From contig NZ_JAJAVB010000025.1 of the NCBI RefSeq assembly GCF_020615385.1, positions 271,296-335,295 on the forward strand: a DNA stretch of 64,000 nt, written 5' to 3'. Below, piece after piece: positions 26,796 to 33,381 of this stretch. Made by a program: the position numbers and the translations under genes. The notes beneath the pieces are model-generated. The model saw only the letters and a list, made by a program, of their open reading frames with translations, made no database searches and was not told the DNA's origin. Every line of letters starts with the position of its first letter. The first letter of the stretch is position 1. This DNA comes from Jiella soli. Its GTDB lineage: Bacteria; Pseudomonadota; Alphaproteobacteria; Rhizobiales; Rhizobiaceae.

Positions 26796-27581
26796 TCTGT
26801 CCCGCGCTCCGATCCAGGAGTCGGGCCCGGCTTGCGACCACACCGTCAGTCGTCTTCGCAGCTTGGCGATGGATTCTTCCATATTCCAGTCGGCCGGAGT
26901 GTCCTTGAAAAATGAACGTGAGAGCCAGGCGCCAGATGCATCCAGGCGCGGATACTGGGCAATAACGAGGTCCGGGGGATAGGGAAGATTTCCGTCATCC
27001 GGACGCGCCAGCCCGCCCACCGAGAACGGCAGTCCGGCATCATTCACCGCTCGTGCGAGGCGAGACAGCGCTTCGGAAACCAGAACTTCGAAGTGGCTTC
27101 GAAGTCTTAGCTGTATGCGTAGATCGTTCAGCCCGGCCATGATCTCGTCCACACCGGGGATATCTAGAATTTTATCGATGCGCTCTAAAGCGGGTTTCGT
27201 CTCCACAAGAAGAATAGTGCGCGCGCGCGCTCGAACCAAATCGATGAAATGGGCCACTTCGGTCGGGCTTGTGAAATACGGAAGCATTATTACCTTGGCC
27301 CCGGCCTCCAGAACGCTCTCTATTTCCTGATCGCTTTGAGAATTGATGGGGTTGATGCGTACAAATGCGTCGGAACGGCTGAGGACTTGCGATACGCGTT
27401 GGAGATCGGAAATCGAATGGTATGAAAGGCGTGTATCGAGGCCGGATTGCCTGACGGATTTGCCGAGCGTTTCTAAGTCCACCCCGACTCGATCGACACC
27501 CGCTGCATCCGCTGCGGCCGCCTGGAACCGGTCATTCGTGATGAATGTCAGAACGAACGCTTCACCGTAGGATCGGTCCAT
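26775..27581 (-). CDS. HpcH/HpaI aldolase / citrate-lyase family protein
   Basis: This 268-residue protein has the TIM-barrel pattern of the HpcH/HpaI aldolase family: VDRVGVDLE near residue 29, RINPIN near 75, GAKVIMLPYFTSPTEV near 94 and the ILLVETKPALERID strand with a metal-ligand glutamate near 122. The family cleaves or forms C-C bonds with pyruvate or acetyl-CoA-type partners, so the likely role is aldol chemistry on a small acid or sugar acid. It starts seven bases after the RmlC-like gene and shares its strand, forming a two-gene unit. The substrate is unknown. Confidence 0.75.
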   Translation of the reverse strand: MDRSYGEAFVLTFITNDRFQAAAADAAGVDRVGVDLETLGKSVRQSGLDTRLSYHSISDLQRVSQVLSRSDAFVRINPINSQSDQEIESVLEAGAKVIMLPYFTSPTEVAHFIDLVRARARTILLVETKPALERIDKILDIPGVDEIMAGLNDLRIQLRLRSHFEVLVSEALSRLARAVNDAGLPFSVGGLARPDDGNLPYPPDLVIAQYPRLDASGAWLSRSFFKDTPADWNMEESIAKLRRRLTVWSQAGPDSWIGARDRLARLVG

Positions 27582-27588
27582 ATAAGAT

Positions 27589-28110
27589 CTACAACACTTT
27601 CGGGATCATGGGAGAGCCGGGCTCGGCTCTCCAATTGTCAGGTTCTTCATGAACATAGGTTTCGTCGGTAATGTTTAGATAGCTGGCCGGGCACCCGCTT
27701 TCATTGCGCAATCCGTGCCAGACTCCAGGCGGTACAACGACCATGACGGGGCGCTTGGCCCCGATCCGAATGATATCCGTCGCGCCGTGGGTGGGAGAGC
27801 GGGGTCTCGCGTCCCAAAGCGCGAGCTTTATATTGCCGCCGATTCCAACAAGATGGTCAGTTTGCTTGGTATGAGCGTGCCAGTCGGTAACGGCGTCCGG
27901 GTTCATCTCCACCCAATTGACCTGTCGGACGTCTATTCCGATTTCCGACCAGTCGATCCTGAATACTTCGGCCATGGAGCCGCTGCGAGTGAGGATGTTT
28001 CCGAGCTCGCGTACGAGAACGCCTGAAATATTCGGGGTATGAGCGCGCGCGCCGTCGCTCTTTACGGTTTGCGTATCTCTAGTTCCAATCATGCCCATCT
28101 CAACAATCAT
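27589..28110 (-). CDS. RmlC-like cupin (dTDP-sugar epimerase related)
   Basis: The 173-residue protein has a cupin fold resembling dTDP-4-dehydrorhamnose 3,5-epimerase. DWHAHTKQTDHLVGIGGNIK (around residue 76) provides the first cupin motif and VVVPPGVWHGLRN (around 124) the second. The C-terminus ITDETYVHEEPDNW resembles the YxxxDPD region of RmlC-like proteins. It could be an epimerase or isomerase for a nucleotide sugar or a related cupin. Several in-frame ATG starts exist (28110, 28098, 28092). With the adjacent aldolase and glycosyltransferase it suggests surface-carbohydrate modification, which is inference. Confidence 0.75.
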   Translation of the reverse strand: MIVEMGMIGTRDTQTVKSDGARAHTPNISGVLVRELGNILTRSGSMAEVFRIDWSEIGIDVRQVNWVEMNPDAVTDWHAHTKQTDHLVGIGGNIKLALWDARPRSPTHGATDIIRIGAKRPVMVVVPPGVWHGLRNESGCPASYLNITDETYVHEEPDNWRAEPGSPMIPKVL

Positions 28111-28199
28111 CGCTGTGTAAATCTATTCAAACTGCCGGTAGTCGCTGCGACCGGCCATCCTATTCTGCCGTGGAGCGAGGTCCTCGGCCTTTGGTGTGG

Positions 28200-28564
28200 G
28201 CGGTTCAACCCGAAGCCTCTGTGTCGCATGTCAGTGGGAGCAGAGCCTTGGCAGGCAAGACGCTCATTTCACCAAGTGTGCCGGTGCCTACCCAGCGACG
28301 GATGGTCTGCGACCATCTGCGCCTTCGTCTGGCTGATCTCCGTCAGAACCTCGTCGCCATGCAGGCGATCACTCTCGCAGGCGCCGGCGTCTTGGCCTTC
28401 TCCCGATTGTCGAGCCAGGCGGCCGCCGTCCGCCGCCGTTCAAAGATATTTGCCTCCTCATGGGCAAACGGCTCTTCACGCTTCAGCCGGATCTGTGCGA
28501 GATGGACGACCGACCCATCCTGCGGCTTGCAAAATCCGATCGTGCTCACTGTCCTTGTCTGCAT
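28200..28564 (-). pseudogene. remnant of a tyrosine recombinase (integrase)
   Basis: Reading from an ATG at 28564, the first 55 residues look like the N-terminal domain of a phage-type integrase: VSTIGFCKPQDGSVV, HLAQIRLKRE, then FERRRTAAAWLDNREKA. The frame then breaks near 28380. A second frame continues with GDEVLTEISQTKAQMV, and a third resumes near 28305 with QTIRRWVGTGTLGEM, which fits the core-binding (SAM-like) domain. The catalytic Arg/His/Tyr domain is absent. The remnant points away from the adjacent dusA gene. Integrases of this class commonly insert mobile elements into dusA. Confidence 0.65.
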
Positions 28565-28566
28565 CG

Positions 28567-28603
28567 GTGCAACATCAGGACTCCCAGTGCAACATTGTGG
28601 CAC
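28567..28603. repeat. GTGCAACAT direct repeat and overlapping inverted repeat
   Basis: GTGCAACAT occurs at 28567-28575 and again at 28587-28595. The second copy forms an imperfect inverted repeat with GTGGCAC (28597-28603). They lie just upstream of the integrase remnant and 80 bases before dusA, where arm-type sites or an autoregulatory operator of the integrase would be expected. Confidence 0.35.
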
Positions 28604-28681
28604 TCAAGGCAATAGAATAGCGTGATGCGGCCTGAAGGAAGAACAGACGAAACAATGCAGAACCAGGCGTAAGTCTCTGAC

Positions 28682-29701
28682 ATGACGCAAAGATCAAGCT
28701 ACTCCGCGTCCCGCATCTTCGCCGTCGCGCCCATGATCGACTGGACGGACCGGCATTGCCGGTTCTTCCACCGGCAGCTGACGCGGCGGGCGCTGCTCTA
28801 TACCGAGATGATCGTCGACCAGGCGATCATCCATGGCGACGCGGACCGGCTGCTCGGGTTCGACGCGGCCGAGCATCCCGTGGCGCTTCAGATCGGCGGC
28901 TCCGATCCAGAGAAGCTCGCCCGCGCCTGCGCTATCGCCGGCGGCTATGGCTATGACGAGATCAACCTCAATGTCGGCTGCCCGTCCGACCGGGTGCAGT
29001 CCGGGACGTTCGGCGCCTGCCTGATGCGCACGCCGGAGCTCGTCGGCGACTGCCTCGCGGCCATGGTCGAGGCGAGCGCCGCGAAGGTGACGGTGAAGTG
29101 CCGCATCGGGGTCGACGATCAGGATCCGGAGGCGGCGCTCGACGCGCTCGCCGATGCGGCGGTGAAGGCCGGCGTGGAGACGATCTGGGTCCATGCGCGA
29201 AAAGCCTGGCTCCAGGGTCTCAGCCCGAAGGAAAACCGCGACATTCCGCCCCTCGACTACGACCGCGTGCGCCGGCTGAAGGCGCGGCTGCCGGAGGTCT
29301 TCGTCGGACTGAATGGCGGGCTGAAGACGGTCGCGGCGGCAAGGTCCGAGATGCGGGAACTCGACGGCGTCATGCTCGGCCGCGCCGCGTATCAGACGCC
29401 GGACATCCTTGGCGAGGTGGATGCGGCGTTCTATGGCGAGCCGGCACGGCCGGTGGACTATGGCGCGGTGATCGCAACGATGACGGGCTATGCCGTGCGC
29501 CATGTCGCTGGCGGCGGCAAGCTCGGCCAGGTCACGCGGCATATGACCGGCCTCTTCAGCGGGCTGCCGGGCGCCCGGCGCTGGCGGCAGATCCTGTCGG
29601 AGGGCGCCAGCCGCCCGGACGCCTCGCCGCGGCTCATCGAAGAGGCCTTCGCCGCGGTGCGGCTCGAGCCGGCGGCGGGTAGCGCGCGCGACGCGGCTTG
29701 A
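28682..29701 (+). CDS. dusA: tRNA-dihydrouridine(20/20a) synthase
   Basis: The 339-residue flavoenzyme reduces uridine 20/20a in the tRNA D-loop to dihydrouridine. The conserved DusA start (FAVAPMIDWTDRHCRFFHR), the catalytic cysteine Cys100 in NLNVGCPSDRVQ, VKCRIGVDD, VHARKAWLQGLSPKENR and the GVMLGRAAYQ phosphate-binding end are all present, so the gene is intact. The 5' end of dusA is a documented integration target for genomic islands, and the integrase remnant directly upstream is consistent with such an event. Confidence 0.96.
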   Translation: MTQRSSYSASRIFAVAPMIDWTDRHCRFFHRQLTRRALLYTEMIVDQAIIHGDADRLLGFDAAEHPVALQIGGSDPEKLARACAIAGGYGYDEINLNVGCPSDRVQSGTFGACLMRTPELVGDCLAAMVEASAAKVTVKCRIGVDDQDPEAALDALADAAVKAGVETIWVHARKAWLQGLSPKENRDIPPLDYDRVRRLKARLPEVFVGLNGGLKTVAAARSEMRELDGVMLGRAAYQTPDILGEVDAAFYGEPARPVDYGAVIATMTGYAVRHVAGGGKLGQVTRHMTGLFSGLPGARRWRQILSEGASRPDASPRLIEEAFAAVRLEPAAGSARDAA

Positions 29702-29819
29702 ATGCGCTTGAGGGGTTGGCGCCGTAGAGCGCTGACGTCTCAGATTTTCGGACGGTCCGAACACCAGCCAACAGCGGCTCCCCGTGGCGTTCGTCGGCGA
29801 GCCGGCCTATGAGGCCGGG

Positions 29820-30644
29820 ATGACCAGCCTCGCCGACGCCCATCTTCTGACGCTCATTCCGACGTTGCTTGTCGCCGCGGCCGCCGCCGGCTTCCTGGCC
29901 GGCCTGTTCGGCATCGGCGGCGGGGCGATATTCGTGCCGGTGCTCTACCAGACCTTCGAGGGCCTCGGCGTCGCGCATTCGGTGTCGATGCATCTCGCCG
30001 TCGGCTCGTCGATCGCGATCATCGTGCCGACCTCCGTGCGCTCGCTGATGGCGCATGCGAAGAAGGACGCCGTCGACAAGACGCTTCTGAAGCAATGGCT
30101 GGTCGCCGTACCGCTCGGCGCGGTGGCGGGTGCGATCGTCGCGGCCGCCGCCTCTTCGGAGGAACTGCGGGGCATCTTCGCGGCGCTCGCCTTCCTGCTC
30201 GGCCTGAAGCTCCTGATCGGGCGCGTCGGCTTCACGCTCGGGACGGACCTGCCGGGGCTCGTCGGCCGCTCGATCGCCGGGTTCACGATCGGCCTGTTGT
30301 CCTCGCTGATGGGGATCGGCGGCGGCGTCCTCAACAACACCTTCATGACGCTCTATGGCCGGCCGATGATCCAGGCGGTGGCGACGAGCGCCGGGGTCGG
30401 CGCGCTGATCTCGGTGCCGGGCCTCGTCGCCTACATCGTCGGCGGCTGGGGCGATCCGGCCCTCCCGGCGTTCAGCCTGGGCTTCGTCAACATCCTGGCG
30501 GTGCTGCTCGTCGCGCCGGCCTCGATCCTGGTCGTGCCCGCAGGCGCCGCGCTCGCCCACAGACTGACACGGCGCCAATTGGAACTCGGCTTCGGCTGCT
30601 TTCTTCTGATCGTCGCCGCGCGCTTCGCCTACAGCCTGTTCTGA
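29820..30644 (+). CDS. TSUP-family permease (sulfite exporter TauE/SafE type)
   Basis: This 274-residue membrane protein has about eight hydrophobic helices. It carries the twin TSUP glycine motifs GLFGIGGGAIFVPVLY (near residue 30) and SSLMGIGGGVLNNTFM (near 160), plus HLAVGSSIAIIVPTS. TSUP permeases move small anions such as sulfite or sulfonates; substrate cannot be told from sequence. The ATG at 29820 is preceded by GAGGCCGGG; an in-frame GTG at 29784 would add twelve residues. It is convergent with the retropepsin-like gene. Confidence 0.9.
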   Translation: MTSLADAHLLTLIPTLLVAAAAAGFLAGLFGIGGGAIFVPVLYQTFEGLGVAHSVSMHLAVGSSIAIIVPTSVRSLMAHAKKDAVDKTLLKQWLVAVPLGAVAGAIVAAAASSEELRGIFAALAFLLGLKLLIGRVGFTLGTDLPGLVGRSIAGFTIGLLSSLMGIGGGVLNNTFMTLYGRPMIQAVATSAGVGALISVPGLVAYIVGGWGDPALPAFSLGFVNILAVLLVAPASILVVPAGAALAHRLTRRQLELGFGCFLLIVAARFAYSLF

Positions 30645-30668
30645 CGGCCCGCGCGCAAGGCACCGGCG

Positions 30669-31376
30669 TCAATCGGTCAGGATCAGCCGGTCGCCGCGGA
30701 AGTCGTAGGAAGTCAGCGTGTCGAGATAGCTCATGCCGAGCAGCACGACGCCCAGCCCCTTGCCTTCGGTGACGGCGGCCGGGACGTTATGGCGCACGAT
30801 GTCGCCGATCTTCACCGTGTCGAGGCGCACGGGCGCGGCTCGGGCAAGGCCATTCGCCGTCATCACCTGCTGGGTGTAGTTGAGGGAGCGGGTGTCGATC
30901 CCGAGCGACTGCGCGGTCTCGGCATCCATCGCGACGACCGAGGCGCCGGTATCCACCATCATCGGCGCAGGCGCGCCGTCGATCGTCCCGTTGAGATGGA
31001 AATGTCCGTCGGCCGTGCGGACCGCCATGAACTGCCGGCCCTCGCTGCCGGAGACAGGCACCAGGCTGCCGGGCACGAGGACGGCATAGACGCGGTCCTT
31101 CAGCGCCTGAAATTCCGGCGCATAGGCATAGGCAGCGACCAGCACCAGGAAGGCCAAGCCCCACACGACCGCGCTCTTGATCGCCGTCGTCAGCTGCGTT
31201 CGCGCGAGGATCACGACACCCGCCGCCATCGCCGTGCCCCAGGCGCCGTAATAGGCGAGGCCCGCGAACTGGTCCTTGTCGAGCCCCGCAATCGTCTCGC
31301 CCTGACTGAAGACGAGGGCGAGGCAGGCGAGGCCGAGCACGGCGAGAATGACCCAGAGGATCGTGTCACGTCGCAT
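30669..31376 (-). CDS. membrane-anchored retropepsin-like aspartic protease
   Basis: The 235-residue protein has three hydrophobic N-terminal helices (about residues 5-25, 38-58, 68-88). A C-terminal retropepsin-like domain of the TIGR02281 clan AA type carries the single catalytic motif VDTGASVVAM with Asp142. Such proteins work as dimers on the periplasmic side; targets are unknown. The domain ends with LGMSYLDTLTSYDFRGDRLIL, typical of the family. The ATG at 31376 was preferred to one at 31400. The upstream DUF1289 gene overlaps its start by 11 bases. Confidence 0.85.
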   Translation of the reverse strand: MRRDTILWVILAVLGLACLALVFSQGETIAGLDKDQFAGLAYYGAWGTAMAAGVVILARTQLTTAIKSAVVWGLAFLVLVAAYAYAPEFQALKDRVYAVLVPGSLVPVSGSEGRQFMAVRTADGHFHLNGTIDGAPAPMMVDTGASVVAMDAETAQSLGIDTRSLNYTQQVMTANGLARAAPVRLDTVKIGDIVRHNVPAAVTEGKGLGVVLLGMSYLDTLTSYDFRGDRLILTD

Positions 31377-31602
31377 CGCTGGGTCCCCCATTCTTAGCAC
31401 GCTCAGCCGCTTTGGCAGCCGGCGCCTCGCGGGAGGTCAGTGCGGCCAGCCGATCCGGCAGTTCCTGCATCAGCTGGAGGCGCCGCTCGGCTGAAAAGCC
31501 GAGCCAGCAGGCGATCTCCTCGCCCGTGCGCCCGCAGCCAAGGCAGAAGCCGCTTTGCGGATCGAGCGTGCAGACACTGTTGCAGGGGGTTGCGATTCCC
31601 AT
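31366..31602 (-). CDS. DUF1289 domain protein
   Basis: This small protein of 78 residues shows the DUF1289 cysteine pattern, CNSVCTLDPQSGFCLGCGRT followed by EIACWLGFSAERR, suggesting a small metal- or cluster-binding protein. Its function is unknown. The ATG at 31602 gives the typical MGIATPC start; a frame extension to 31674 adds 24 residues not seen in the family. It overlaps the retropepsin-like gene by 11 bases and is likely co-transcribed with it. Confidence 0.82.
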   Translation of the reverse strand: MGIATPCNSVCTLDPQSGFCLGCGRTGEEIACWLGFSAERRLQLMQELPDRLAALTSREAPAAKAAERAKNGGPSDAT

Positions 31603-31959
31603 CGGGAAGTTGGCCGTCCATTTCTGATCGTGAGCGTCTCTTTGGGATATGGCGGCAGGCGCCCTTTGTAACAAGGATATCCTGCAAACCTTGCCGAGGC
31701 TTCATCGGCCGTGGGCCGCCAAATCCATCCCGATCGAAGCCGCTCCCGCGACTGCCCGGCATCGTGCTGAAGGCCCGGATGTCGTGCGCCGGCCTGTGGC
31801 GGTCCTTAGCTAACTGCCTATAGCCGCACATGTTTAATTCATCGCAGGAGGCTGAACTTGAGTGTCCTCCTCCGCATTGTCCCCGCCGAGGCAGATACCC
31901 CGTGGGGGTATGAGCGCACGCGTGGTGCGGGCGCTCGCCTGACAACAAAGGGACCGATC
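31603..31959. other. divergent control region of DUF1289 and Mn-catalase genes
   Basis: This 357-base region separates divergent genes. It contains the CsoR-type palindrome at 31895-31911 and a strong AGGAGG ribosome-binding-like sequence (around 31847-31852) six bases before an in-frame TTG at 31858. Translation from that TTG would add 34 residues to the catalase or make a leader peptide. No other gene was recognised. Confidence 0.55.
31895..31911. promoter_or_regulatory. CsoR/RcnR/FrmR-type palindromic operator
   Basis: ATACCCC GTG GGGGTAT is a perfect 7-bp palindrome with a three-base centre. DUF156 regulators (CsoR, RcnR, FrmR) bind AT-flanked G/C-tract palindromes of this form. It lies 49 bases upstream of the catalase ATG, and a DUF156 regulator is encoded just after the catalase, so the pairing is consistent in both site and protein. 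Confidence 0.65.
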
Positions 31960-32817
31960 ATGTTCTATCTCGACAAGCGCCTCCAATATCCGGTGAAGGT
32001 GGAAAATCCCGATCCGCAGTTCGCGCGCATGCTGCAGCAGGCCATCGGCGGGATCGAAGGCGAGATCCGCGTCGCCATGCAGTATTTCTTCCAGGGCTGG
32101 GGTGCCCGCGGCCCCAATCCGAAATATCGCGACATGCTGCTCCATACGGCCACCGAGGAGATGGGCCATGTGGAAATGCTGGCGACCGCCGTCGCCATGA
32201 ACCTCGAAAAGGCGCCGACCTCGCTACAGGAAGCGGGCGCTGCGGACGCCGTCGTCGGCGCTGTCATGGGCGGCGAGAATCCGCGGCACGTGATGGAAGG
32301 CATGCTGCACAGGCACGTCCTGTCGACGGGCCTTGCGGCTTATCCGGCCAATTCCGACGGCGTTCCCTTCGACATGTCGCACATCTATGCGAGCGGCAAT
32401 CTTGCGGCCGACATGTACTGCAATGTCGCCGCCGAGAGCACCGGCCGCGTCCTCGCCGTACGCCTTTACAACGCCGCGCATGACAAGGGCATGAAGGACA
32501 TGCTGCACTTCATGATCGCGCGCGACACCATGCACCAGCAGCAATGGCTGGCCGTGATCGAGGAACTCGGGGGGCACAAGGGCACGCTGCCGATCCCCAA
32601 TTCCTTCCCGCAGGAGAAGGAGGACCAGGAGCACAATTACGATTTCTTCGGCTCGGCCGCCGACGGCACGCCGCCGCCCGCCGGCCGCTGGACGGAAGGC
32701 GCCTCGCTCGACGGCAAGGGCAACTTCACCGTCTTCCAGAACAAGCCGCTCGGCCAGGAACCCGATCTCGGGCCGGCGCGCCCGGACAGCGGTGCGCAGA
32801 CTGAGCAGATGGGCTAA
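31960..32817 (+). CDS. manganese catalase
   Basis: The 285-residue protein is a non-haem dimanganese catalase that converts hydrogen peroxide to water and oxygen. Family residues are visible in EGEIRVAMQYFFQGW (Glu ligand near 34), TATEEMGHVEML (bridging Glu and His near 65-70), ESTGRVLAVRLY and MIARDTMHQQQW (Glu/His ligands). The C-terminal PIPNSFPQEKEDQEHNY segment is typical. The ATG at 31960 follows an AAAGGGA ribosome binding site. The message is probably shared with the CsoR-family regulator 116 bases downstream, past a GC hairpin. The palindromic operator before it suggests metal- or electrophile-dependent derepression. Confidence 0.93.
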   Translation: MFYLDKRLQYPVKVENPDPQFARMLQQAIGGIEGEIRVAMQYFFQGWGARGPNPKYRDMLLHTATEEMGHVEMLATAVAMNLEKAPTSLQEAGAADAVVGAVMGGENPRHVMEGMLHRHVLSTGLAAYPANSDGVPFDMSHIYASGNLAADMYCNVAAESTGRVLAVRLYNAAHDKGMKDMLHFMIARDTMHQQQWLAVIEELGGHKGTLPIPNSFPQEKEDQEHNYDFFGSAADGTPPPAGRWTEGASLDGKGNFTVFQNKPLGQEPDLGPARPDSGAQTEQMG

Positions 32818-32825
32818 GGATCCTT

Positions 32826-32852
32826 CAGGCCCCGCCCCGGCGGCGGGGCCTG
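32826..32852 (+). terminator. GC hairpin after Mn-catalase
   Basis: CAGGCCCCGCC and GGCGGGGCCTG form an 11-bp perfect stem with a 5-base loop nine bases after the catalase stop. There is no U-run, so it may be a 3'-stabilising hairpin or weak terminator between the catalase and the regulator gene. Confidence 0.5.
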
Positions 32853-32933
32853 AATCCCATCGGCTTCGGCTGTAGCCGGCGCGATCCCGGCCGCCATTGC
32901 CGGACCGCCGGCCTCGAAAAGGACGGACCTGAC

Positions 32934-33251
32934 GTGCCTGGCGGAGAGATCATCGGCGACCGCATCGAACTGCGGCGAACGGAGGAGGAGAAGCGGCCAC
33001 TCCTGCAGCGGCTGAAGCGGATCGAGGGACAGGCCCGCGGTCTCCAGAACATGATCGCGGAAGACCGCTACTGCCTCGACGAGGTCCAGCAGATCAATGC
33101 GATGACCGCGGCGCTGCGCGAGGTCGCGCTGATGATCATCTCGCAGCATGTCAGCTGCGGCATCGAAATTGCTGTCGAGGATGACCACAAGAAGATCGCG
33201 GTGGAGGATATCATGCGGGTCCTGCGCCCGGCGATGCGCCCAAGCGGCTGA
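32934..33251 (+). CDS. CsoR/RcnR/FrmR-family (DUF156) transcriptional repressor
   Basis: The 105-residue all-helical regulator starts at a GTG preceded by AAAAGGACGGA. It carries the family core LLQRLKRIEGQARGLQNMI and sensor residues Cys47 (RYCLDEVQQI), His72 and Cys75 (SQHVSC). Cys and His are spaced as in CsoR and FrmR, but the second cysteine is three rather than four residues after the histidine, so copper specificity cannot be assumed. It probably represses the catalase unit from the ATACCCC palindrome at 31895. The inducer could be a metal ion, aldehyde or reactive sulfur species. Confidence 0.85.
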   Translation: MPGGEIIGDRIELRRTEEEKRPLLQRLKRIEGQARGLQNMIAEDRYCLDEVQQINAMTAALREVALMIISQHVSCGIEIAVEDDHKKIAVEDIMRVLRPAMRPSG

Positions 33252-33276
33252 GAGTGCCGGCCAGGCACCTGTCGCA

Positions 33277-33292
33277 TTGACGTTTACGTAAG
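33277..33292. promoter_or_regulatory. LiuR-like palindrome upstream of fadE
   Basis: TTGACGTTTACGTAAG is an imperfect palindrome with TTxACGT and ACGTxA arms, about 90 bases before the fadE start. Similar sites are bound by the MerR-type regulator LiuR in proteobacteria, which controls branched-chain amino-acid and fatty-acid catabolism. No MerR gene is visible in the window, so this is pattern similarity only. Confidence 0.3.
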
Positions 33293-33381
33293 AGGGAGAC
33301 ATTGTTCCGGAAGGCGTCGGTGGAAACCGCCGCGCGGTCTCTACATAAGCCCGCAAGAGGGCAGCCAACCGGAGCATTCCC

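Noticed and set aside
28170-28625. Plus-strand open frame of about 150 codons before dusA
   Set aside because: It is the shadow of the integrase remnant on the minus strand and shows no protein family pattern.
31895-31911. ATACCCC palindrome as an intrinsic terminator of an upstream gene
   Set aside because: It has no U-run, neighbouring genes diverge from this region, and the form matches a DUF156 operator.
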